Positions 27,056 to 37,378 of a stretch of 64,000 nucleotides of DNA are shown here, piece after piece. The DNA comes from JAVWHP01 sp036639955 (GTDB lineage: Bacteria > Bacillota_I > Bacilli_A > Erysipelotrichales > Erysipelotrichaceae). The position numbers and the translations under genes are program-made. The notes below the pieces were generated by a model, which worked only from the letters and a program-made list of their open reading frames with translations, was not told where the DNA came from and did not search any database. The stretch is from contig JAVWHP010000001.1 of the NCBI GenBank assembly GCA_036639955.1, forward strand, positions 1 to 64,000. Reading direction: 5' to 3'. Each line of letters starts with the position of its first letter. Within the stretch, counting starts at the first letter, position 1.

Positions 27056-28828
27056 TTATTTATTTTGGTTTAGTTTCATGTGTAAGATATTATATAATTT
27101 AGTAGCAACTGCTATTGGTATGATAGTACTTAGTTCATCTATTGTTGCTTCTTTAAGTTTATCTAGGGTTTGGTATGTTTGCCATATTAGTTTTTTACGT
27201 TTAGGACCTAGTCCTTCAATATCATCTAATATTGATTTTTGCATTGTTTTAGATCTAAGTTTACGATGATATGTTATAGCAAAGCGATGGACTTCTTCTT
27301 GCATATTAGATAATAGAAAGAAGAGGGGGCTTGTATTACTTATATCATATATAGTTCCATTACGATCGATTAGATTAGATGTTTTATGATGATTATCTTT
27401 TACTAAACCACATACTAATAGATCTATGCCTAAAGCATCTAGTACGCTTGTAGCTGCATTAATTTGTAAGATACCTCCATCAACTAGTAATAGATCACAC
27501 ATCGGCTTAGACTCAATTAAAAGACGATAATAACGTCTATAAACTACTTCTTTCATAGAATCCAAATCAGATATATAACCATCTAACTTAAATAAACGAT
27601 AATCTTTTCTACTAGGTATACCATCCTTATAAACTACCATCCCACTAACATTATTAGTACCAGCTAAATGTGAATTATCAAATAGCTCTATATTATGAAT
27701 AGTCCTATGTAATATATTTGATAATTCATTCATAGCTAATTCCTTCTCTTTAGCTTTAGCATCTACTAATAAAAATTTATTTATATGTGTAGTCTTAGCA
27801 TTATTTAATACCATATTAACTAACTTAAGTTTATCTCCTTTAATAGGTTGTATAAGTTTAACATCTAATACTTCTTTTAAACTATCTACATTAATATTTA
27901 AAGGTAATAACAATTCATCAGGTAAAGGTTTACTATTATAATACTGTATTATATAGCTTGTAAAAGCTTCTTCTTCATCTTCATATATAGGTTCTAAAGT
28001 AAGTGTTCTATCTAACATCTTACCTCCTCTTATAAAGAATCCTTGTATTGATATATAACCTTTATCACTATAATAATTGAATACATCTCTATCTTTATGA
28101 TCTTTAAAATCTATTTGTTGTTTACTAGTTACATGTTCTATTGCTAATATTTGTTTTTGTATATCATTAGCTAATTCATAGTTCATTATTTCACTAGCTT
28201 TATCTCTTTTTATAATTAGTTCTTGTAATAATAGTTTTACATCTCCTTTTAAAAAGTTTTTAATAGCTATAATCATTTCATCATATACACTTTTATCTAT
28301 TTTATTTACACATGGTCCTAAGCATTGATGGATATGATAATATAAACATAGTTTATTTCCCATCTTATTACATTGTCTTAATGGATATAATTCATTTAAT
28401 AGATGTAGTGTACTGTATGCTGCTTGTGCTTCTGGAAATGGCCCAAAATATGTAGCATTCTTTATTCTTGTGTGTCTTACTACACTTAATTTAGGTGCTT
28501 CATCATTACTTAATTTTAAATATGGATATGTCCTATCATCTTTAAACATAATATTGTATTTAGGATCATGTTCTTTTATTAAATTTATTTCTAATAGTAA
28601 TGCTTCTTTTTCACTATTGGTTACTATATATTCAAAGTCTTCTATATTAGCTACTAGTTTAGTTGTTTTATAGTTATGTGCTCCTACAAAATATGATTTA
28701 ACTCTATTTTTTAATATTTTAGCTTTACCTACATATATAATTTTATCATTAATATCTTTCATTATATAGCATCCTGGTTTTGTTGGTAGTAGTTTTAGTT
28801 TATCTGATATCTTATCCATATTTGCCAT
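27056..28828 (-). CDS. uvrC: Excinuclease ABC subunit C
   Basis: 590-residue endonuclease of nucleotide excision repair. The N-terminal GIY-YIG domain includes GCYIMKDINDKIIYVGKA. The UVR (UvrB-binding) motif lies near residues 200-235. The C-terminal RNase H-like nuclease contains ELFDNSHLAG and LLVDGG, and tandem helix-hairpin-helix motifs follow (LDDIEGLGPKRKK). Its AGAGG site is formed by the last codons of mutS2, which ends one base before the uvrC ATG. Part of the cvpA-mutS2-uvrC unit. Confidence 0.96.
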   Translation of the reverse strand: MANMDKISDKLKLLPTKPGCYIMKDINDKIIYVGKAKILKNRVKSYFVGAHNYKTTKLVANIEDFEYIVTNSEKEALLLEINLIKEHDPKYNIMFKDDRTYPYLKLSNDEAPKLSVVRHTRIKNATYFGPFPEAQAAYSTLHLLNELYPLRQCNKMGNKLCLYYHIHQCLGPCVNKIDKSVYDEMIIAIKNFLKGDVKLLLQELIIKRDKASEIMNYELANDIQKQILAIEHVTSKQQIDFKDHKDRDVFNYYSDKGYISIQGFFIRGGKMLDRTLTLEPIYEDEEEAFTSYIIQYYNSKPLPDELLLPLNINVDSLKEVLDVKLIQPIKGDKLKLVNMVLNNAKTTHINKFLLVDAKAKEKELAMNELSNILHRTIHNIELFDNSHLAGTNNVSGMVVYKDGIPSRKDYRLFKLDGYISDLDSMKEVVYRRYYRLLIESKPMCDLLLVDGGILQINAATSVLDALGIDLLVCGLVKDNHHKTSNLIDRNGTIYDISNTSPLFFLLSNMQEEVHRFAITYHRKLRSKTMQKSILDDIEGLGPKRKKLIWQTYQTLDKLKEATIDELSTIIPIAVATKLYNILHMKLNQNK

Positions 28829-28829
28829 A

Positions 28830-31142
28830 TTATTTACCTCTTTTTAAGGTTACACATGTTGCTCCTAAACCACCTTCTCCTTGTAGTCCTGTTCTATAGC
28901 TTTCTACTTTAGAATGTTTCTTTAAATAGGAGTGTATTGCCGTTCTTAATGCTCCTGTACCTAGTCCATGGATGATAATGACATTGGTTGCTTTAGCTAC
29001 TAATGCATTATCTAGGTATTTATCTAGTGTAGCTAAAGCTTCTTCTACATGCATTCCTATAACATTGCATTCTCCTTTAAATACACTAGCTATTGATTTT
29101 GAATAGCTTCCTTTCTCTTTAGTTTTAGTTTTCTTCTTTGTAGGTTGTATTTCATCTATAGTAGTATTCATTCTTGTTCCATTACACATTATAGTTACTT
29201 TCTTTTTATTAATGGTTACTATTTCTCCATAATAATTTAACTTCTTATATAAGATAGCATCTCCAACCTTATACTTATAATCTTCTATAGTATTTTCATC
29301 TTTATCATCTTCTTTAGTTACATCTAATTCTTTTTTTATTATTAAAAGTTCATGTAGTTTTACATCACTACCTTGTTCTTTTAATTTATTTATTATATTA
29401 GTTGCCTTATCTTTAGCTTCTTCTAATATTTCATTTGCTTCTTCTTTAGCATTGCTTACTTTATTATCTACAATTTTTGCTTGTTTAGCTTGCCAATCAT
29501 TAAATTTAATAATTTTATCTTCTAATGCTTTCTTATCTTCTTTATATTTAGTTTCTTTTATTAAATTATTAGATATTAATTGTTCTAATTTCTCATTCAG
29601 TTCATCTGTTTTAGTTTTATTCATGTTTTTATATTGGATAGCTTGTTCTATTATATAATTACTTATACCATAGTTTTTAGCTATTTCTAATGCATTAGAT
29701 GAGCCTGCTGTTCCTAGTGCTAATTTATAGGTTGGTTTCATCTTATCTAGGTCAAATCCTACACTTGATAGTAATATTTGTTCATTATTTAATGCGTAAG
29801 TTTTTAGTCCTCCATAGTGGGTAGTTACTACTATTGTTGCTTTTACTTTATCTAATAGGTATTCTAAAACAGCAATGGCTATTGCTTCTCCTTCTTTAGG
29901 GTCTGTTCCTGAACCAATTTCATCTAATAGTACTAGTGAGTTTTCTGTAGCATTGTTTATTATGTTTGATAAGTTTGATATATGGGCTGAGAATGTTGAT
30001 AAACTAGCTTGTATTGATTGTTCATCTCCAACATTAACAAAGATATTATCATATAGTGGTAGTGTTGCTTCACTACATAATACTGGGTAAGCACACATAC
30101 TCATCAACGTAAATAGTCCAATTGTTTTAAGGGTAACACTTTTACCTCCAGTATTAGATCCGCTTACTAACAATGCTTTTATTGGTTTAGTTATTTCATA
30201 GCTATTAGCTACTACCTTATCTTCACTTATCAAAGGATGCCTAGCATCCTTAAACATCAATCTCTGTTGGGAATTAAGCGTAGCTACAATTCCCCTATGC
30301 CTCATCCCCCACTTTGCCTTAGCAAAGATAACATCTAACACAACTAACGTATCCTGATTAGCTTGTAACTGATAAGCTTCTTTAGCTACTTTACTACTTA
30401 ATTCTCTTAATAATCTTTGTATCTCATTAGCTTCTTCACTATTTAATGATTGATAAGCATTATTCAAAGGTATTAAATTACTAGGTTCTACATAAGTATT
30501 AGCACCACTAGTACTTTCTCCATGAATAAAACCATTAAAGCTATTTTTATCACTAGCTTTAACTAATATACATAATCTATCATTTCTTTTAGTTACAATA
30601 TTATCTACTACACTACTGCCATTATCTTTTATAAAGATAGCTACTTGTTCATCTAATAATTGATTAGTATTACTTATAGACTTTCTAATATCTTTTAACT
30701 TACTACTAGCATTATCTAATATAGCTCCATCTTTTATTACTTTACTAATTTCATTAGCTAAAGTTTTAAAACTATTTAAGGAATCAATTAATTCCCATAT
30801 TGAACTAACATTAATCGTAGCTTGTTTCTTATAACTATAAATAGCATCTATTGTACTAAGCTGGCGATTAATGTTATTCAATTCTACACTACTTAAGGTT
30901 AATCCTTTACTAGCCTTAAGTAGTGTAGAGGATATATCGCTAAGATTATCCATGGGAATTAACCCATCAATATTGCTTAGTCTTAAAGCTTCTCTAGTAC
31001 GATTAAGATTATTCTTTAATTCTAATTTACTAGTACTATAGTGTTCATTTAAAATAGCTTCTACACTAGGAGTAAAACTAGCATAATTAGAAACATCTTT
31101 TTTTATAACATCAAATTGTAAAGCTACACTGATATTATCCAT
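28830..31142 (-). CDS. mutS2: Endonuclease MutS2
   Basis: 770 residues. It has the MutS core and ATPase domains with Walker A SGSNTGGKSVTLKT and a signature SLSTFSAHISNL, then a long coiled coil and a C-terminal Smr nuclease domain (VIGMHVEEALATLDKYL, HGLGTGALRTAI). It lacks the mismatch-recognition domain, as usual for MutS2. Family members suppress homologous recombination or act on collided ribosomes. It follows cvpA after a single base, as in Bacillus-type gene orders. Confidence 0.95.
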   Translation of the reverse strand: MDNISVALQFDVIKKDVSNYASFTPSVEAILNEHYSTSKLELKNNLNRTREALRLSNIDGLIPMDNLSDISSTLLKASKGLTLSSVELNNINRQLSTIDAIYSYKKQATINVSSIWELIDSLNSFKTLANEISKVIKDGAILDNASSKLKDIRKSISNTNQLLDEQVAIFIKDNGSSVVDNIVTKRNDRLCILVKASDKNSFNGFIHGESTSGANTYVEPSNLIPLNNAYQSLNSEEANEIQRLLRELSSKVAKEAYQLQANQDTLVVLDVIFAKAKWGMRHRGIVATLNSQQRLMFKDARHPLISEDKVVANSYEITKPIKALLVSGSNTGGKSVTLKTIGLFTLMSMCAYPVLCSEATLPLYDNIFVNVGDEQSIQASLSTFSAHISNLSNIINNATENSLVLLDEIGSGTDPKEGEAIAIAVLEYLLDKVKATIVVTTHYGGLKTYALNNEQILLSSVGFDLDKMKPTYKLALGTAGSSNALEIAKNYGISNYIIEQAIQYKNMNKTKTDELNEKLEQLISNNLIKETKYKEDKKALEDKIIKFNDWQAKQAKIVDNKVSNAKEEANEILEEAKDKATNIINKLKEQGSDVKLHELLIIKKELDVTKEDDKDENTIEDYKYKVGDAILYKKLNYYGEIVTINKKKVTIMCNGTRMNTTIDEIQPTKKKTKTKEKGSYSKSIASVFKGECNVIGMHVEEALATLDKYLDNALVAKATNVIIIHGLGTGALRTAIHSYLKKHSKVESYRTGLQGEGGLGATCVTLKRGK

Positions 31143-31143
31143 A

Positions 31144-31821
31144 TTATCTATTCTCTAATGTTTCCATAAAAGCTTTTATTTCAGCATCACCAATATAATT
31201 ACTAGTTAACCAAGATTCTATATTAGTAATATCAGTACTATTTAATTCAGTAGAAGGAGTAACTATCTTCTGAATACTATTCATTTTAATAATTTGGTCA
31301 TCCATAAAGAATAAGATCTTATGACCTACTTCATAAGCAGGTTTAAGAAAACTATTCTTAACAACTAAAGTACCATTAGCAAATAAAGGCGTACTAAAGA
31401 TAAAAGCAACTATACCTACTATTATTAAACCTTGGAAGAAACCAAAGATTAAACCTAATAGTTTATTAACTTCATTAACTAAAGGTACTAAACCTATAGC
31501 TTTAACAATAGGCTTAATAAGAACAGTTAAAACAACAAATATAATAAACATTATAGCAAATACACTAAGACGATTCATTAAACTATAAAAAGCTGGCTCT
31601 ACTACAGTACCAATCATAGGAGTAAACTCCTTAGGAAAGATATTAACTACTTCAGAAATATAAGGAGAAGTAAGCCAAGCTATAATACATAAAACAGCTA
31701 TACTAAAGCAACTAATTACCTTTAAAAGAAAACCATTACGATAACCACTAAATGTATATAATGCTAAAACAAATATAACTGCTATATTTAAAAATGCTAT
31801 TGCGTAAGTTGGAAATAACAT
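31144..31821 (-). CDS. CvpA family membrane protein
   Basis: 225 residues from the ATG at 31821, which has AGGAGG seven bases upstream; the longer frame to 31851 lacks such a site. Four hydrophobic helices lie in the first 170 residues (NIAVIFVLALYTFSGYRNGF at the start). The C-terminus is hydrophilic. CvpA-type proteins were linked to colicin V production in Escherichia coli and to envelope homeostasis, and the molecular role is unclear. Gene order cvpA-mutS2 is common in Firmicutes. Confidence 0.85.
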   Translation of the reverse strand: MLFPTYAIAFLNIAVIFVLALYTFSGYRNGFLLKVISCFSIAVLCIIAWLTSPYISEVVNIFPKEFTPMIGTVVEPAFYSLMNRLSVFAIMFIIFVVLTVLIKPIVKAIGLVPLVNEVNKLLGLIFGFFQGLIIVGIVAFIFSTPLFANGTLVVKNSFLKPAYEVGHKILFFMDDQIIKMNSIQKIVTPSTELNSTDITNIESWLTSNYIGDAEIKAFMETLENR

Positions 31822-31927
31822 AAAATACCTCCTATAAATTTTAACTAACAATATTATAGCATAATTTTTCTTGTTAATTAAGATGTTTCGTTATACTATT
31901 ATATGTATAAGAGATGTGGAGGATACT

Positions 31928-32845
31928 ATGGCAACTATAACTTGTGTATTAACAACTAAAGAGATTGAAGAATTAAGACTTAAATTTAATGGTGGTGACT
32001 TTAAAAAGACACCACCATATGCACAATATCAAGTAAAAGGAATTGACTGTGTAATAACAGCATATAACTCTAAAAAAGTAGTATTTCAAGGAGATAATGC
32101 TGAAGCTTATGCTTCAAATTATACAAAAACTACTAAAAGCAGTCAAACTAAAGTAAACATCAAAAACACTAAAAGTACTAGTAATAATACCAACCTAGAT
32201 AAAACTTTTCCAATGGGAGGTAGTGATGAAGTTGGAACTGGAGACTACTTTGGACCTGTTTGTGTATGTGCTGCTATTGTAGATGAAGATAACTATAAAG
32301 AATTAGTAGAACTAGGAGTTAATGATTCTAAAGTAGTAAATGATAAATTAATATTAAAGATAGCACCTATATTAATGAAAAAGTTAAAGTACTCATTACT
32401 TATATTAGATAATAATAAATATAATAAGATACATGAATCTAATAATTTAAATAAGATTAAAGCATTGTTACATAATAAAGCTTATATAAATTTAAGTGAT
32501 AAGGTAGATAAGATGCCAACACTTTGTATAGTAGATCAATTTGCTGCTAAAGATTTATATTATCGTTATCTTAATACTGAATCTAATATTTATACAGATT
32601 TACATTTTGAAACTAAAGCAGAATCTAAATATATAGCAGTAGCTGCTGCTTCAATTATAGCTCGCTATGCCTTCTTAACTTGTATGGATAACTTATCTGA
32701 TAAATACGGTTGTACATTCCCTAAAGGGGCTAATAGTGCTGTAGATAGCTTTGCTCAACATTTCATTGATGAGCATAGCTATCAAGAATTAAATAATGTT
32801 GCTAAATTACATTTTAAAAACACTGAGTATCTTAAAATTAAGTAA
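31928..32845 (+). CDS. rnhC: Ribonuclease HIII
   Basis: 305 residues from the ATG at 31928 (GGAGG upstream). It removes RNA from RNA-DNA hybrids. An N-terminal TBP-like substrate-binding domain (about 1-80, beginning MATITCVLTTKEIEEL) precedes the RNase H2-fold domain with GGSDEVGTGDYFGPV carrying the first DE pair and later acidic residues in CIVDQF and SIIARYAF. RNase HIII is largely a Firmicutes enzyme. In Bacillus it is adjacent to cvpA and mutS2; here it is divergent from cvpA and zapA is absent. Confidence 0.94.
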   Translation: MATITCVLTTKEIEELRLKFNGGDFKKTPPYAQYQVKGIDCVITAYNSKKVVFQGDNAEAYASNYTKTTKSSQTKVNIKNTKSTSNNTNLDKTFPMGGSDEVGTGDYFGPVCVCAAIVDEDNYKELVELGVNDSKVVNDKLILKIAPILMKKLKYSLLILDNNKYNKIHESNNLNKIKALLHNKAYINLSDKVDKMPTLCIVDQFAAKDLYYRYLNTESNIYTDLHFETKAESKYIAVAAASIIARYAFLTCMDNLSDKYGCTFPKGANSAVDSFAQHFIDEHSYQELNNVAKLHFKNTEYLKIK

Positions 32846-32848
32846 AAA

Positions 32849-32871
32849 GGAGAACCTAATCTAGGTTCTCC
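32849..32871. terminator. Bidirectional terminator between rnhC and comEB
   Basis: 10-bp perfect stem GGAGAACCTA/TAGGTTCTCC with a three-base loop, T-rich on both sides. The comEB stop codon is inside the stem. Confidence 0.85.
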
Positions 32872-33344
32872 TCTTTACTTACATTTAATATTATTTTATT
32901 AGGCATATGAACTAATTCTACATTAGCAGCCTTTAACATTCTTTTACTAGCTAAAGTACCATCAGTTAAAGAATACTTATCACATTCATAAACTATTTTC
33001 TTTATACCACTTTGAATAATAGCTTTAGCACATTCATTACAAGGAAATAAAGAAACATATATACTACAGCCTCTTAAGTCTTTATTACTATTTAATATAG
33101 CATTAAGTTCAGCATGTACTACATAAGGATATTTAGTATCATTAGATTTCCCTTCTCTTTCCCAAGGGAAATCATCATCATTACAGCCATTAGGAAATCC
33201 ATTATAACCAATCCCAACTACTCTTTTATCATTACTAACTAAAACAGCTCCAACTTGTGTATTAGGATCTTTAGATCTCATAGCACTTAAATGAGCTAAT
33301 CCCATAAAATATTCATCCCAATTTAATACGTTCGTTCTTTTCAT
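32856..33344 (-). CDS. comEB: dCMP deaminase (ComEB-like)
   Basis: 162 residues. It deaminates dCMP to dUMP for thymidylate synthesis. The zinc and catalytic motifs of the CDA fold are HAELNAIL (His and Glu) and PCNECAK (two Cys). The N-terminal TNVLNWDEYFMGLAHLSA and the QVGAVLV strand match the family. The GGAG site overlaps the end of the preceding gene region. It follows the rhomboid gene by 11 bases and likely shares a transcript. comEB in Bacillus lies in the competence operon; that context is not seen here. Confidence 0.92.
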   Translation of the reverse strand: MKRTNVLNWDEYFMGLAHLSAMRSKDPNTQVGAVLVSNDKRVVGIGYNGFPNGCNDDDFPWEREGKSNDTKYPYVVHAELNAILNSNKDLRGCSIYVSLFPCNECAKAIIQSGIKKIVYECDKYSLTDGTLASKRMLKAANVELVHMPNKIILNVSKEENLD

Positions 33345-33355
33345 ATATTTCTCCT

Positions 33356-34591
33356 TTAATTATATAAGTCTTTTAAACCTTCACTAAATTTATTAGCTTC
33401 TTCAACTCGATCCATTCCTTTATAAGTTTCAATAATAGCTTTATCTACTTCTATTTCAGGATTACTTAAATGATTAGTATTAAACACTAAATAAATTGAT
33501 ACTACTATTAGTATAGCATAACATATATTAACATGTATTTTATATGGTTGTAATTTAGCTGATTTAGTAAATAATATTCCTAAAGCAACACCTATTAATA
33601 AACCACCTAAATGTCCAAATCCATCGATTCCAGGTCCCATAGATATTAAGAAGTTAATAAATATTAGCATTATTACATTATTTCTTAATAGTTTATTTTT
33701 AAAGGCTCCTGTATCTATAAAATTAACTATCATTGCTCCCATTACTCCAAATACTCCACCACTTATACCTAATGCAATAATATTTCCATTAGATATGAAA
33801 GATAATGCATTACCTACTAATATAGACATTAACAATATAAATGTATATTGTTTTTTATTATACATTCTTTCTGCTATAGTTCCCATATTATATAAAGCTA
33901 TAGTATTCATAAATAAATGAAATAAATTTAAATGTAAAAATCTTGCACTTAGCATTCTATACCATTCCCCATTAACTATCATTAATGGTTTATACATTGC
34001 TCCACTTAATATTATACCCATATCAAATCCATAATGATTTATAAGTGTTCCTTCTATCCCATATGCTATACAACATATTAGTATAAATACTATACTTACT
34101 TTAGGTATAAATCTATTCTTTTTCATTTCTTCTTTTCTTTTAGCTTTAGTTATTCTTTCTATTTCTATTGTTGTTTTTGCAAATTCTTCTTGTATTTTAG
34201 TTTCATCTACTTCTTTTATTGCTGTTTCTATTCCATTAAATGATTCTTTTATTGTTTCATCACTTATATGTTCATTCCACATTTCTATTTCTTCAATTGC
34301 TGGGTTATCTAATTTAAAGTCTATATCTATAGTATTAATATTTAATAGTTTTCCTTCTCTTTGTATTAGATCTAATACAGCTCTATATACGTTTTGAACA
34401 TACTTAGTTTCTTCATTTTCATTAAATACTGGTTTACTGTTTATATGTATTACTGGTAATTCTTCTCTTTTAGGATTAGCTAACCATATATCATGTTTAT
34501 TTTGTCTTACGCTTACTACTTGATATTCTTGTTGTTTCATAAAATAATACATTAGTTGTAGTGCATAGACATCATTTTTTGAAAACTTCAT
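33356..34591 (-). CDS. Rhomboid family intramembrane serine protease
   Basis: 411 residues. A soluble N-terminal region of about 170 residues precedes six or seven membrane helices. The catalytic Ser is in GISGGVFGVMGAM and the catalytic His in DGFGHLGGLLIGVALG. The first loop has HLNLFHLFMNTIAL, the conserved His/Asn region of rhomboids. The long N-terminal domain is like Bacillus GluP. It stands between rluD and comEB, 4 and 11 bases away, so it is in the same transcription unit. Confidence 0.92.
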   Translation of the reverse strand: MKFSKNDVYALQLMYYFMKQQEYQVVSVRQNKHDIWLANPKREELPVIHINSKPVFNENEETKYVQNVYRAVLDLIQREGKLLNINTIDIDFKLDNPAIEEIEMWNEHISDETIKESFNGIETAIKEVDETKIQEEFAKTTIEIERITKAKRKEEMKKNRFIPKVSIVFILICCIAYGIEGTLINHYGFDMGIILSGAMYKPLMIVNGEWYRMLSARFLHLNLFHLFMNTIALYNMGTIAERMYNKKQYTFILLMSILVGNALSFISNGNIIALGISGGVFGVMGAMIVNFIDTGAFKNKLLRNNVIMLIFINFLISMGPGIDGFGHLGGLLIGVALGILFTKSAKLQPYKIHVNICYAILIVVSIYLVFNTNHLSNPEIEVDKAIIETYKGMDRVEEANKFSEGLKDLYN

Positions 34592-34595
34592 TTTA

Positions 34596-35510
34596 TCATC
34601 CTTTCGTTCTTAATTCCTTTAGCACATCTTCAAAGTCTTTTGGTCTTGGTGCTTCAAAACTCATTGTTTCATTAGTTGTTGGATGTACAAAAGTTAATCT
34701 AAATGCATGTAATAGTTGTCCGTTGCATTCCATAGTTCTTCTATATGAATATTTAGGATCTCCTACTACTGGATGTTTTATATATTGCATATGTACTCTT
34801 ATTTGATGTGTTCTTCCTGTTTCTAGTCTACACTCTACTAATGTATAATCATTAAATCTTTCTAATACTTTAAAGTGTGTTACTGCGTCTTTACTATTGG
34901 CTTCTACTACTGCCATTTTTTGTCTATCTTTAGGGTCTCTTCCGATTGGTGCATCTATTGTTCCGAATTCATGTTCTATTACTCCATGCACTAGTGCATA
35001 GTATTGTCTATTCATAGTTTTATCTTTTAATTGTAATGATAATGCTTGATGTGCTTTATCATTCTTAGCTACTACTAATAGTCCACTAGTATCTTTATCT
35101 ATTCTATGTACTATCCCTGGTCTTAATACTCCATTTATTCCTGATAGGTCTGTACAGTGTCCTAATAATCCATTTACTAGTGTTCCTGTTAAATAACCTG
35201 CACATGGATGTACTACTATCCCTTTAGGTTTATTAACTACTATTACATCACTATCTTCATATATAACGTCTAAGTCCATTTGTTCAGGTAATGCTATACA
35301 TTCTTCATCATCTGGACAGCTTACTTCAATCGTATCTCCAACTTTAACTCTATAGTTATTTTTTACTACTTTATTGTTCACTAAAACCATTTCATCATCT
35401 ATTAATTTTTGACTTCTACTTCTTGAAAATCCGTCTTCTTTTGTAGACATAAACTTATCTATTCTTTGTTTTTCTTCTTCTTCTGTTATAATCCATTTTA
35501 TATTTTTCAT
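34596..35510 (-). CDS. rluD: RluA-family 23S rRNA pseudouridine synthase
   Basis: 304 residues from the ATG at 35510, which overlaps the lspA stop as ATGA and has AAGGGCGAT upstream; this overlap decides the start over the longer frame. An N-terminal S4 RNA-binding domain (FMSTKEDGFSRSRSQKLI) precedes the synthase domain with the catalytic Asp in VHRIDKDTSGLLV and ECRLETGRTHQIRVH. The lspA-rluD order is common in Firmicutes. The exact uridine targets are not certain. Confidence 0.93.
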   Translation of the reverse strand: MKNIKWIITEEEEKQRIDKFMSTKEDGFSRSRSQKLIDDEMVLVNNKVVKNNYRVKVGDTIEVSCPDDEECIALPEQMDLDVIYEDSDVIVVNKPKGIVVHPCAGYLTGTLVNGLLGHCTDLSGINGVLRPGIVHRIDKDTSGLLVVAKNDKAHQALSLQLKDKTMNRQYYALVHGVIEHEFGTIDAPIGRDPKDRQKMAVVEANSKDAVTHFKVLERFNDYTLVECRLETGRTHQIRVHMQYIKHPVVGDPKYSYRRTMECNGQLLHAFRLTFVHPTTNETMSFEAPRPKDFEDVLKELRTKG

Positions 35511-35974
35511 TTTATCGCCCTTCCATAGCTTTCTAAGTATATTTGTAATAGTATAAATCCTACTCCAATGCATAATGCCATGTCAGCTACATTAAATACT
35601 GGGAAATCATAATTAAATATTATAAAGCTTAAAAAATCTCTTACATATTGTAGAAATACTCGATCTATTAAATTACCTATAGTACCACTTATCATTAAGG
35701 TTATACCTATCTTAGTATACTTATCTTGATCACTTGCATTTCTATAAAATCCTATCATAGTTATTAATGCTACTATACTTATTATGTAGAAGAATATCAT
35801 TTTACCTTCCATAATACTCCAAGCAGCACCTGTATTTCTAACATAAGTTAAACTAAAGAATCCTTTAATTACTTCTATGTTTTGATAAACATCTATATTA
35901 TTCATTGCTATAAACTTACTTATTTGATCTACTATAAGTATTCCTACTAACGTTAATATATGGCTTTTTTTCAT
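35507..35974 (-). CDS. lspA: Lipoprotein signal peptidase
   Basis: 155-residue aspartyl membrane protease that removes signal peptides from diacylglyceryl lipoproteins. It has four membrane helices, LTYVRNTGAAWSIMEGK, the first catalytic Asp in GNLIDRV and the second in FNVADMALCIG. AAAGGTGAT supports the start and a TATAAT lies upstream. The stop overlaps the rluD start, so the two are coupled, with rhomboid and comEB behind. Confidence 0.96.
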   Translation of the reverse strand: MKKSHILTLVGILIVDQISKFIAMNNIDVYQNIEVIKGFFSLTYVRNTGAAWSIMEGKMIFFYIISIVALITMIGFYRNASDQDKYTKIGITLMISGTIGNLIDRVFLQYVRDFLSFIIFNYDFPVFNVADMALCIGVGFILLQIYLESYGRAIK

Positions 35975-36125
35975 AAAATCACCTTTCTTTATTATTATAC
36001 TATATAGTCCTTAATCTAACAACTAGGCTTTAATAAATAATAATATTATCATTATAACAAAAATAAGCTTAAATTGCTCATTTTTCTTTTATATTACTTA
36101 TTATATGTCTATTATTCTTTTATAC

Positions 36126-37169
36126 TCAATCTAATAAAACCATATCTTTCTTATCTTTTTTCCATCCTAATATCTTTTTATAATTACATATAATATAAGA
36201 TAATATAATAGTTCCTAATAATACTGTTACTAATCTAAATATACCTGAATTATTATAATAGTCTGCTTTACCAAATATATCTAATATAATAGGTATTAAC
36301 CCCACAAATATTGGATGTACAAAATAAAAACTATTAGAATATCTTCTTATTAGTGTATAGTTTAATTTCCATTTTAGTTCTATTCCTTTTAAATAATTAA
36401 ATAAGAAGTATGTAAATGGTCCTATCATAATTAATATATTAAAGTTTATTGATCCTGTATCATATAAACTATATGCTTCTATTAATACTAATATAAAACT
36501 TATTATACTTAGTTTTCCATAATGTTTATATTTAGTATCCATCTTATTACTTGCTATATAGTATCCACATACTACATAGAACATACCAAAGAATAATCCA
36601 TTTCTTGTTGTTACAAATATATTCATATAATTATCTATAACATTAAGTACTAATGTATTATTTATTACTCCATAGTAAGATTCTAAAGCACCTAAACATA
36701 ATAAACTAAAGCTTATTATCATTAATACTTTATAACTCATATATTTCTTTAAATAATATACTACTAATAAAGAAAATATTAATGCTGGTATAAACCATAA
36801 ATGAAAATAAGTTCCTATATAAAATAAAGCAACTATTAATGCTATAGGATATAAAAACCATGGTATATCAATATTTAAAGATATCCATTGTATTCCTAAT
36901 GGTAAGTATATTAAACTCCATATTAAATATAACTTAACTAAAGATATAATATACTTCTTTAAATATTGATCTCCTCTTTCTATCATATTCTTTTTTATAA
37001 AGAATGCTGTTGCTATAAAAAAGAATGGTGTTGCTAGTCTTCCTAATATATTTATTAATATGAAGTTACCTGGTTTTGAGTATGGTAACATTGGTGATGT
37101 ATGTACTACTATAATAAAAATAGAAGCAATTAACTTTGTTAAATCTATTGCGTTATATTTATTTTTCAT
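36126..37169 (-). CDS. Acyltransferase-3 membrane protein, VanT N-domain-like
   Basis: 347 residues with about ten membrane helices. It starts IDLTKLIASIFIIVVHTSPM, the His-containing first helix of the acyltransferase-3 family. Two segments, FHLWFIPALIF and TTRNGLFFGMF, match the membrane half of VanT serine racemases rather than typical OafA O-acetyltransferases. It is a paralogue of 53735-54793. GAAGGAGG precedes the ATG and an extended -10 (TGATATAAT) lies about 50 bases upstream; the rest of 37170-37435 is AT-rich with no ORF. It appears to be transcribed alone. Confidence 0.8.
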   Translation of the reverse strand: MKNKYNAIDLTKLIASIFIIVVHTSPMLPYSKPGNFILINILGRLATPFFFIATAFFIKKNMIERGDQYLKKYIISLVKLYLIWSLIYLPLGIQWISLNIDIPWFLYPIALIVALFYIGTYFHLWFIPALIFSLLVVYYLKKYMSYKVLMIISFSLLCLGALESYYGVINNTLVLNVIDNYMNIFVTTRNGLFFGMFYVVCGYYIASNKMDTKYKHYGKLSIISFILVLIEAYSLYDTGSINFNILIMIGPFTYFLFNYLKGIELKWKLNYTLIRRYSNSFYFVHPIFVGLIPIILDIFGKADYYNNSGIFRLVTVLLGTIILSYIICNYKKILGWKKDKKDMVLLD

Positions 37170-37378
37170 TGCTTCCTCCTTCTAATATTAATGATAGTTT
37201 TATTTCTATAAATTATATCATACTTTCACTAATAGAATGTAACATATTTGTAATAGATTGATTTCAATATAATTTTTGTTTCAAATACTAAATTAAGAAT
37301 TATGATAAAATCTATTTATATAATTGCATTAAGTATTACAACTATTAACTTATATATAACATAATTTAAATTTAAAAA

